Part shown: piece after piece, positions 55,117-64,000 of the stretch
Numbering within the stretch: position 1 is the stretch's first letter
How the letters are laid out: the number at the start of each line of letters is the position of its first letter
NCBI RefSeq assembly: GCF_963678635.1
Contig: NC_087069.1
Span: 19,630,660 to 19,694,659, forward strand
Reading direction: 5' to 3'
Source: Symsagittifera roscoffensis
Taxonomy: Eukaryota; Xenacoelomorpha; Acoela; Convolutidae
Length of the DNA stretch: 64,000 nt
Translations under genes and position numbers: made by a program
The notes under the pieces: model-generated
Seen by the model: only the letters and a program-made list of their open reading frames with translations
Told to the model about the DNA's origin: nothing
The model's database searches: none

Positions 55117-58100
55117 ATGGAGTCTGAGGAGGTGACGTCATCAACAACTCCAGGCTCGGCGATATCCTCAGTGGTAGTGGCAGAGAGCAGGCGGGAAAAG
55201 AGGTCTATGGAGACCGCTCGCTTGAGATATCCTGAGACGGGGAAAGAACTGGACCTAGAGAGTTTGGAATGCAGGCGAGAATTGGCGGAGACCCTGGGGA
55301 TTGAACGAGTGTCGCACGAGGATTTAAACAGACATCATTGCGTGGACTGGTTGAAAGCTCATGAGGCGCACTTCTCGAGAACGAAATTGATGGAGACCAC
55401 AGATCTGACCGGAATTCCCACAAAAGCGATCATGAGACCCATTAACTACAGACCTCTCAAGCTGCTGGGGAGTCCTGGACTTATAGCAGAACCCCCCAAA
55501 CACCGAACGAGCATCGCCAGGATCAGGTTGGCGACCCCGGCACAGTTGAAAGTGGTGGACAAGCTACTCAATCCGGGGGGAATGGAATTGCCGGATGCCG
55601 CTTACGAAGGCTCGAAATTGGCGGAAGATCCCAGGTACGGGAAGCCCTGTGGCAGCACCCAGCTGGCCAAAACCCTGGCAGTTTATGATAGAGCAGATCC
55701 AGCTGCTGCGAGAGTAGTCATTGTGGCGGGATCGGACTTCGAAGGAACGTCTCCCAAGTTGTTCTGGCCGCAGACTCTGATATACTCTTTGCCAGGAGCT
55801 GAATTAAACTAGATGTTAACTCTGGTGGTGGCAATAAAGTCGGAAATGCCCTGTGAGCCTGAGCTGCTATTGTTTGCAGGAATGACTGATCACCTGCACG
55901 CGATGGGACTTCTTGAGCAACTGAAGGGCAATGAAATTCCGACATCGAGGAAGATATGGGAAGCCATTCAGGCGTTGTTTGCAGCGATGAATGAAGTGCA
56001 AGAGAATGTTGTCTCGAGATTTGGGTCCAAGACGAAGGTGGTGTTTACCACATCCCCTGGATACGCGAGTATGCCACCCGCCCTACAATTCGTGTACGCG
56101 GTCTTGATCCTGATAGCAGAAGGGACTGAATGGCGGATTCTAATGGCAGACCCCAATCGGGAGTTGGAGCCATCGAACCTGAGGCTTCGCAAGTCAGAAT
56201 TGGCGGCGGCATGGGCGGACATATCTCATGCACTGAGGGGCTTTTATGGACTAGCCGACATCCTGATCGTATTAGATGAGGTGCTCTTGCTAGAGATATC
56301 GAACTTTGCCAGGCAACTTAAGTTCAGCCCAGTCATCGGGGACGATCACCCGGCGATAAGCCAATTGACGGCCAGCTTGTGGTTTCGGAGCATGGATGTG
56401 AAGATCACAAATTCCACCAGCAAGTCTAGAGGTCCCAGTAACGAGAGAAGAAATGTGGCCGAGACGGAAAAGCAATTAGAATCGATGAAATATCGCTTGA
56501 CGCAAGAGAATGGCTGGTGGCCATTTTTGACACCGAGGCTGGAGAACGCCACGAACAAGACGAGGGAGGAAGCACCACCCCTCGTGAAACAAGTCTGGAG
56601 TTTTCTGGAGAAACAACTGGAGCTGGCCGAAGTAAGAGACATGACGGTGGCTAGATTTGTCTCGGCCGCCAATGAAGTGACGATTGGAGGGTTCTGGAGA
56701 GAGCACGCCAAGGGTGAATTGAGGACTAGGGGGGATTATGAGATTCTCAAGTTCTTGAGTCCTTGCTGGGAGAAGGAATTCATGGCAGGAATGTTCGGCA
56801 CCACGGCGACTATCTTTGGAGCCTTCGTGCAGGAGATACTGGGCATGCCCATCAGCCTGCTCTTGGCTTTGTATCTGGTCTACCCCAGATACTTGTTCAA
56901 CATGGGCCCAGCATACATGTTTAGTCGAGGAGTGGAGACACTTCGAGTTGATGGGTATCTGGCACTATTACTCTTGACCCATGGGGAATTGGTGTCGTTT
57001 CATCGATTAATGGAATATGGAGAGCCTCTGTCTATGGGGAGAGTCCACTCGAGCATTGAAACCAGCTCCTACAAGTGCGCCGCAGGGTTGAAGACGTTGT
57101 TAGTGCAATACCTCATGATGCAGAATCGGCACATGACGGGTGAAGATGAGAATCCAACCTCGAGAGAAGAATGGAAGAAGATGAATAGAGGGATGCCTCT
57201 GTTGACGGACCTATGCCTGGCAATGAGGTCGGACCCTATGGGGATAATCCGGGGTCTAGAGGAGGTGGTGACCTGCATTTATGGTCCAGCAGTGACGTAC
57301 GCATTCCCAGACCCCCTGGTGACAACGTATCGTCACTCTGTGACGCACTTGAGTCTTATCAGTATACTGGATGGGACGGCGCTAAATTGGTGTCAGCAGG
57401 AGATGCTCAGAGCGCGAATGAGCAACACGGTACTCTTTGGAAAAGTGAAAGATGCCGAGCTGATAGTGTACAACTTCAGGGGGCAAATGCAATGTAGAAT
57501 GGGAGGCAAGCGAGAGGGCCCCATCGAAATGTATCCCAAGTTTTGGAACTTGAACCCATTGACGGCAGACGGACGAGAGATCTTGAGGATTCCTGCTTGG
57601 AAGGAGTGCTTTGCACTGGTCAAGAGGGAGCTGGAGACCATAATGGAGAAAGAAATCCTCCCAGCTACCATGCCTGAGTTCCCGATAGTCAGGAGGATGA
57701 CCTTGGGAATGAACAGTCCCTTGGTAGTTCCCTCCATAATGGCGAGGATGACGACGGAGGAAATGCAGAACTATTTCAGTGATGGCTGGGACCCCCTGTT
57801 CATCGGCTTCACGGCGGCGGTCCACTTCCATACTAGCGAGGCGAAGGTAAATTCGTGGACGACGCAAGCGAAAAAGAGGAGAGGTTCGCAGCCCCCCGGA
57901 TATGAGGTGCGAAAGGTCTTGAGAGCTCCTGAGCAGGAGGGACTTGAGAACATGCTACCCATATGGGATGATGGCAGGATGATCATGATGGAGGGGCACG
58001 TCGCATTGGTGGACGACATGAAATTTGCAACGAGAAAGTACAAGGCACCCTATGGCTTAGAACAGGTAGAGATGAGACAGGAGGGAAAAGAACTAGATGC

Positions 58101-58572
58101 AGCAGGTCAACTGCACGTAGCCCTGACGGAATACAAGAAATTGGACCCTACGACACCATCACCACTGTCAGTGGACACGCCTGGAGACAAGAGGAGTGGA
58201 CCCGTTGAGGACCGGTTCAAAAGAATTCTCGAGAGAAGGAGAAACGAGTCAGAAGAAGAGAGTATGGATGAAACTCTCAGTGAAGCCGGTGAAGACATGG
58301 AAGTGGAGAATACGCCTGAACCAGGGCCATCAGGGGAGGAGCTCACCACTCAAGAGCTGTTGAAAGACTTGAGCGAAGAGAATTGGGCAGATACTGCCAC
58401 CCCACCTCTGAATCCGTCCCCCCGGAAGAATCTGGAATTGCCATTGGCAGGTGAGACCTTCAAAATGGGGATGTTACTCTTGAGCTCGGAAGAAAGGGAA
58501 AAGAACACATTGGAAGGGAACAGGGACATGTTCCTGGGGTCTCTGAAGGACGATGCTTTCAGGAGTTCTTAA
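55117..58572 (+). pseudogene. Unrecognised large protein, split by an in-frame TAG
   Basis: The frame opens at the ATG 55117, 12 nt after the SGNH stop. It meets a TAG at 55810-55812 and continues in the same frame for 919 codons to 58572. The TAG interrupts a conserved-looking stretch of hydrophobic strands. A Val-Ile-Val-Ala-Gly-Ser-Asp block before it and a Leu-Phe-Ala-Gly-Met-Thr-Asp-His block after it recall SGNH blocks I and III. A second, divergent SGNH-like fold is therefore possible. Much of the rest (56,400-58,000) is mixed helical with no motif I recognise. The end is acidic and enters the 1,062-bp duplication. Confidence 0.55.
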
Positions 58573-59332
58573 AAGAATTCAGTCAAGAAGTGGGCAGCGA
58601 GACGACGCTGGACAAATTCAAGAAGGAACTGTGGGACACAGTCGTAAGGTTTGGAGAACTGCTTCTGATAGGAACGGGCCTGGGTGATAAAGCGAGAAAA
58701 GAGCTGCTGAACAAGCTGGTAGAGCTGAGGAATTCACGATCGAAGACCAGAGAAGAAAAATGTGAGGACAGCTCTACTCTGAAACAAAAAACTGTAGATA
58801 AAATAGTTGATGATATAAAAAGGGATAAGGTTGGGACTAGTAATAAGATTAAAAGTACTAATATCCTTAAGGCTCGAGCAGGGGGAGGCAAGAGTTGGAA
58901 GGATTGGAGGTAGACAGAGAGGTCGAATCAGTGATGATAGCCACAACACCCTCAAGCAGAGATGTGAAGACTCGCAAGAGGAAGAGAGAAGTAGAAGGAT
59001 TGGGTAGTCCTTCAGTGGATGCTGTTTCGGAAGGAAACTTGAGAGAGACGGCGCCCATGGTTTTGGCTCGATGCAAGACGGTGGCATACAAGAACAGCTC
59101 GGAGCTCAGAAGACCACTTGAAGAAGAGAGGGAAATAGAGGCTTCCACCAGTTCGACATCGGAGGAAGACTTCAAGCCTCAGAAGATAAACGTAAAGAGA
59201 GGTTCGACGAATGGACAGACATGGGAAGTGGATGTCGGCAAAGAATGGATCTCGAAGGCACATCAGGACATGGGCAAGCAAGTGACGAGTGATCCATTGG
59301 AGAGGAACAAGACGAGGAACACTTCCCGGACG
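58271..59332 (+). repeat. 1,062-bp tandem duplication, unit 1
   Basis: It is followed by an apparently identical copy. It contains the end of the large ORF, a 107-aa frame (58590-58913) and a Lys/Arg/Glu-rich frame (58895-59425), each in a different phase. Confidence 0.93.
58590..58913 (+). pseudogene. Frame-shifted continuation of the large ORF (duplicate 1)
   Basis: A 107-codon frame rich in Lys and Glu continues the coding sequence after a frame change near 58,540. It ends with a TAG at 58,911 where another frame takes over. Its exact twin is at 59,652-59,975. No domain is recognised. Confidence 0.4.
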
Positions 59333-60394
59333 AAACTCTCAGTGAAGCCGGTGAAGACATGGAAGTGGAGAATACGCCTGAACCAGGGCCATCAGGGGAG
59401 GAGCTCACCACTCAAGAGCTGTTGAAAGACTTGAGCGAAGAGAATTGGGCAGATACTGCCACCCCACCTCTGAATCCGTCCCCCCGGAAGAATCTGGAAT
59501 TGCCATTGGCAGGTGAGACCTTCAAAATGGGGATGTTACTCTTGAGCTCGGAAGAAAGGGAAAAGAACACATTGGAAGGGAACAGGGACATGTTCCTGGG
59601 GTCTCTGAAGGACGATGCTTTCAGGAGTTCTTAAAAGAATTCAGTCAAGAAGTGGGCAGCGAGACGACGCTGGACAAATTCAAGAAGGAACTGTGGGACA
59701 CAGTCGTAAGGTTTGGAGAACTGCTTCTGATAGGAACGGGCCTGGGTGATAAAGCGAGAAAAGAGCTGCTGAACAAGCTGGTAGAGCTGAGGAATTCACG
59801 ATCGAAGACCAGAGAAGAAAAATGTGAGGACAGCTCTACTCTGAAACAAAAAACTGTAGATAAAATAGTTGATGATATAAAAAGGGATAAGGTTGGGACT
59901 AGTAATAAGATTAAAAGTACTAATATCCTTAAGGCTCGAGCAGGGGGAGGCAAGAGTTGGAAGGATTGGAGGTAGACAGAGAGGTCGAATCAGTGATGAT
60001 AGCCACAACACCCTCAAGCAGAGATGTGAAGACTCGCAAGAGGAAGAGAGAAGTAGAAGGATTGGGTAGTCCTTCAGTGGATGCTGTTTCGGAAGGAAAC
60101 TTGAGAGAGACGGCGCCCATGGTTTTGGCTCGATGCAAGACGGTGGCATACAAGAACAGCTCGGAGCTCAGAAGACCACTTGAAGAAGAGAGGGAAATAG
60201 AGGCTTCCACCAGTTCGACATCGGAGGAAGACTTCAAGCCTCAGAAGATAAACGTAAAGAGAGGTTCGACGAATGGACAGACATGGGAAGTGGATGTCGG
60301 CAAAGAATGGATCTCGAAGGCACATCAGGACATGGGCAAGCAAGTGACGAGTGATCCATTGGAGAGGAACAAGACGAGGAACACTTCCCGGACG
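59333..60394 (+). repeat. 1,062-bp tandem duplication, unit 2
   Basis: The second copy. The length is a multiple of three. It carries the same stop and frame changes, so the breaks predate the duplication. Confidence 0.93.
59652..59975 (+). pseudogene. Frame-shifted continuation (duplicate 2)
   Basis: An identical copy of 58,590-58,913 in the second duplication unit. Confidence 0.4.
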
Positions 60395-61111
60395 TGGTGG
60401 GTGGCCCTCGAAACATTGAAGGAAATGGAGGACTGCTTGAAGAAGTTGGACAGTGGAGTAGCTCGCAAGCGACGCAATTGGGCCACCCAGCAAAAGGCCG
60501 AGGTTAATAAAATAGAAATGGCAAACCATCTGAAGAGGTCCTGGCAGAGTTTGTTGAAGGATCATTTTGAAGAGACGATGAGAACACCCTCATCAGCACC
60601 GCCATTAATGGCGAATCCCTTCGTTAGAACTGCAGGACAATTAATGTTCACCTGGAGTCTGGTGGGAATAGAGTTGGAGACATTGACCTCGTATGACAGG
60701 CTGAAGTTGGGAAGCAAGAAGCTAGATGTGTATCAGGCACTGATGCAACACGTAGCCAGGGACAATTCAGGCTTGAGCCTGGCTAGAAGAAAGGATGCCA
60801 CATGTTTCTTGAGATGGATAATGTCAATGATGTCTGATAGCACCATCCTGGCATGCCACCAGAGAGCAAGCGGAAGTAAAACCATGGAAAAAAGAGTCTC
60901 AACGATCATCTTGAACGTGTATCAGAGTACAGGAATAGAAAAGGAAGATGGTTCCAGACTATCCCTAGAGAACCACAGAAAGCTAGACGAGGTACGGAGG
61001 TTTTATAATAAGAATTCGAAGAAGAACATGATGTTCACCGTAACCTGGCCTCGTCAGAGCAGTACTCGAGACTCAGCGAGAAGGGGGAATACCAATACGC
61101 ATCGGGAGTGA
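59957..61111 (+). pseudogene. Unrecognised ORF, 384 codons
   Basis: It starts in the duplicated Lys/Arg/Glu-rich segment, which contains a nuclear-localisation-like Arg-Lys-Arg-Lys-Arg run near 60,030. It then passes into unique helical sequence. Several aromatic and Cys residues but no known motif are visible. The end overlaps the next frame by 4 nt. Because 61,108-61,704 and 61,581-62,174 continue in new phases, these look like one ancient ORF broken by frameshifts. Confidence 0.5.
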
Positions 61112-61704
61112 TGGGAATAGCCTACAATCCCTTCTTAGACTCAGAAACTGGAGGCGCCCACAGAAACCATGAGGTAGCGGAGCTACTGAAGTTTTGGACA
61201 GAAAGGATAATGGAAATAGACGCGGTGGAAAAAGAGGGGCCGAGCCTGGGTCTGATTCTTGAGAAAACACCAGAGGTGGTAAGCATACCGCGCTCAAACA
61301 AGAGAGTTGAAGTGAACATGGGCGATGGAAATGGCTTGTTAACCACGAACTTGGGAGTGGTATGGAAGCTACTAAGACCCTCCTGGTGTCCACATCCCCA
61401 CGCGAGTCTGATCGAGGAAACCACCGAGCGAGTGAGGTTAGCACCAACGGAAGATGAAGATCTGGCAAAGTTGAGTGTGTTACATAAGCTAATCTCACCC
61501 CAGATGCAGGAGTCAGGCGAAAAGACGAGAAATCCCGGGTCAGCAAAGAAAATGGAGCCGGGTAGCTGTCTGGATTCGACATGTGGGAACGGAGAGCACA
61601 CCTGCGATGGACGGACATGTGTCAGGATACTGTCCTTTCAAAAGAAGACCTGGTCACTTGGTTCGAAGACATCACAGAAAGGGAGAAAAGTGAAGTGCAA
61701 ATAG
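61108..61704 (+). pseudogene. Unrecognised ORF fragment, 198 codons
   Basis: Continues the coding character of the previous ORF in another frame. The last 35 or so codons overlap the following frame and are probably out of frame. No domain is recognised. Confidence 0.45.
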
Positions 61705-63152
61705 TAGCGGAGTGTTACGCGAGAACCACGGTGAATATAGCGACAGCTCTCGGATTCTTCTCGAGAATGTGTAGTCTGCAGTCATTGGAGAGACTAGAGT
61801 CTGAACACCACTTAGTGACGGCGTTGAGCGTAGAATCATGGCCTGGGGTGTTGCAGGTGACTCAAAAACACATCCGGAGCTGGAAGGTTAGTCTCGAGGC
61901 GGAAATGGGGTTTCCCATGAGCGAAGCTTATGGCCTGCCATTGAACGCAAAATCCCTGATAGGGTCAATGATGGCCAACTTGTGCGGAAGCCACTACCCA
62001 TTGCACATGGCGATGGTGGAAGCATCCAGCCAGAGAGTACTGGTGGACAAGGCCCTCTCAGTGCCCAAGTGCGTGAGGTTGGCTCGGATATCGCATCACT
62101 CGCACAAGTTGTTGAGAAAAATCAGAGGGACAGTACCAAAAGAATTGAGAGATGACTTGAGTGAAATCTGGTGAGAAGAACTTTTGAAGTTGGAGAGAGA
62201 GAACACAAGCGATCACGAGAGACAAAACGTGATCGGAAAACCTGTGGAAAGTGCTCCAAACCTGGAAGATAACGACACGATGCATGAGAAAATGATGGAG
62301 CTTGAGCCTCTCTTGGAAGCCTCGGGGGAGCGTAACCTCAGGAGCATTGAGATCACCCATGGAGAATGCCCATGCCACTGTTTGGCACAAACGGTGTGGT
62401 ATCCAGATCACAAGAACCTTTGCCTGGTGTGGGATATGGAAGAAATTCGGTCGATCGGACTACCGGATCACCGACAGAAGGTGACGCTCTTAGTAGTGAG
62501 TATGTTGTTGGCTCTGAGATGGATAGAAGAGAATATAACGAAGTATCGGGAAGCGACGACGCCAACGGCTGAGTCAATATACGCGATAGACTACAGCAGG
62601 AGACTCGAGTTGTTTGAGGCTGCGTGCAAAGTATTCGCCATACGAACGGAAGTCAGACACGTATGGAGCCGTTTGAGGTACTTTCCATGGTTTCGGGCGA
62701 CACTGACGTCTTGGTTGTACATGACAACGAAAGATCACATGAGAAAGCATCAAAAGGAGTATCGACAGTTCCAGGCCGAGATTGGGCCGGAAGCTTTCAA
62801 GAGACCCCTGTTAACCCATCGTAATGCGATCACGACAGGATGGAAGAGAGTGGGTAAAATGTCTAGAGACAATACCAAAGCGAGGGAATCGATACTAGAG
62901 GAGGACCTGGCGAAGAACGTGAGCTTGAGCCTGCACAACTCCTTTTGTTTGAACCGGGAATCTAGGGTGAAGGCACTACCCAACCAGGCAAAGAGGTTGC
63001 AGGAGCAAAGAGAATGGATGCGATCCTATGAACAGCTGAAGGCTTGGGAGGAGATTGTGATTAGCTCCGATGATGAAGAGGAACTGTTGAGACAGTTTGC
63101 CGTATCTAGTACTTCAGGGTGCGGCACCTCCAAGGCGAAGAGTGCGAGATGA
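61581..63152 (+). pseudogene. Unrecognised ORF with an in-frame TGA at 62,172
   Basis: Codons 61,581-62,174 end at a TGA. The same frame continues from 62,175 to a TGA at 63,150. The product is largely helical with scattered Trp, Cys and His and a short acidic Asp/Glu tract near 63,065. I see no transmembrane segments or signal peptide, so it is not an obvious envelope even though it sits in the 3' position. It closes about 430 bp before the 3' LTR. Confidence 0.5.
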
Positions 63153-63580
63153 ATGGGTGGATCGAATGGATCTTGAGTCTTGAGAGGTAAGGGGGTCTTG
63201 AGCGTGGATCCGGGTGAAACTTGGATTCACGGAAAAGAAATTTTAACGAATCAAATATTGTTATTAATATATTATATTTACTATATAAATCAAAATGCTG
63301 CATAAAAATTTCCTGATTGAATAGGAAAAAAGAAATTTTAAATGATTGGCTTAAAAAGCGAGAATTCAAGGGTGCAGGTGTGTGCAGATTTTGATTGCTG
63401 TTTAGCGATAGTGTGAAAATTTTACATAGCCGTTAATTTTGGGGTGTAGATAAGCTTAAGTCTGCTGCAAACTTCTGTAAATGACCACTGGCACTGTACC
63501 TTGAGCAACACTCGGTTTTCTGGGACTCACTGGCAGAAGACAGAACGCGATGAGGACATCGATCTCGAGTCCGGGGAGTA
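63153..63580 (+). other. 3' untranslated region and polypurine-like tract
   Basis: Non-coding sequence between the last ORF and the 3' LTR. The short purine run GGGGAGTA just before the LTR (63,573-63,580) is the candidate plus-strand primer site, though it is short. Confidence 0.5.
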
Positions 63581-64000
63581 TGTGCCAGTCGGTCATATTT
63601 GGAAGTTTGACCTTGAGAAAAGCAAGAACACTTAATTTTGGGGTGAAATTTGATTTTTCAAAAATTCGAATGGAGCCTGTCATGCACGATTTTCTCGCGA
63701 TAACTGAAAGTCAAAAAAGAGAAGTCAGAACAATCGAGTAACAATCGCGGGAAAGTTGCAAGAAAAATCAGTGGGAAATTGCTATTCGCAATTTCCGTCA
63801 CAATAATAATCTAGAGTAGAGCTGTCCCATTTGAAACAGAGACAAGCGTATTCCCACGAACTGGATTATTGTGACTTGACTGGAGTATTATTCTAAACTG
63901 GACTAGAGTGAACCTTCGGTGGAAAGGTGGACAGCTTGAGTGTCCCAATGGTTCACGAGAAACCACAGTCTAGAGTACAAACTTGTTCTTGTTATTAAAA
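63581..64000 (+). repeat. 3' LTR, partial at window edge
   Basis: Matches 38,075-38,494 without visible differences. Continues beyond the window. Confidence 0.88.

Larger units (their letters stand above)
38075..64000 (+). mobile_element. Giant Ty3-like LTR retrotransposon with extra genes (3' end beyond window)
   Basis: Bases 38,075-38,494 recur at 63,581-64,000, in direct orientation and without differences by eye, so they are the visible LTR parts. Between them lie a long leader, gag, pol, a macro-domain-like segment, an SGNH hydrolase and about 8 kb of unrecognised coding sequence. The LTR start-to-start distance is 25,506 bp, several times a typical Ty3 element. Higher GC than the host and frequent CTYRAG hexamers set it apart. 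Coding parts carry at least five in-frame stops and several frameshifts. Confidence 0.9.

Noticed and set aside
45289-62174. Alternative genetic code explaining in-frame stops
   Set aside because: All three stop types occur inside element ORFs, while the 11 STT3A exons contain none and end with a normal TAG. Mutational decay fits better.

Overview
This is nuclear DNA from an invertebrate animal. It carries an intron-rich metazoan gene, GT-AG splice sites, tRNA-derived repeats, an RTE-like LINE fragment and two very different long LTR-type retroelements. I cannot name the species. The only clearly recognisable cellular gene is STT3A, the catalytic subunit of oligosaccharyltransferase. It lies on the minus strand between 37,846 and 16,098 in 11 coding exons that join in frame to 723 codons.

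Region 1 (1 to about 13,600, minus strand) is most of a retrovirus-like Ty3/gypsy-type element with an A-rich, G-poor coding strand. In element order it holds a basic 155-aa ORF, an unrecognised 359-aa ORF, a fused Gag-protease-RT ORF, an RNase H-integrase ORF, and an integrase tail behind an in-frame stop. Two tiny overlapping hydrophobic ORFs, a 395-codon open frame without ATG, and a signal-peptide-bearing envelope-like ORF follow. The last runs off the left edge. Upstream is a leader/LTR region whose LTR limits cannot be fixed.

Region 2 (about 13,600 to 38,074) is host DNA: a degenerate satellite, then STT3A with long introns. The introns hold a 5'-truncated LINE with a 15-bp target-site duplication, several copies of a hairpin-plus-tRNA-like dispersed repeat, roughly 175-bp tandem units and a MITE-like element. 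A candidate small secreted-peptide gene with its own TATA box sits on the opposite strand inside STT3A intron 8.

Region 3 (38,075 to beyond 64,000, plus strand) is a giant Ty3-like LTR retrotransposon, at least 25.9 kb. Its 5' LTR starts only 228 bp upstream of the STT3A start codon and interrupts a copy of the dispersed repeat. It has a 5.4-kb leader with a 2.17-kb tandem duplication and a minisatellite. Gag has two zinc knuckles, followed by protease-RT-RNase H-integrase. After pol come a macro-domain-like segment, an SGNH-hydrolase ORF with its catalytic residues, and about 8 kb of unrecognised coding sequence with a 1,062-bp tandem duplication, then the 3' LTR. The visible LTR parts look identical, yet gag, pol and the extra ORFs carry in-frame stops and frameshifts, and the RT catalytic YxDD has lost an Asp. 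The copy therefore looks young but dead, most simply mobilised in trans by an intact relative.
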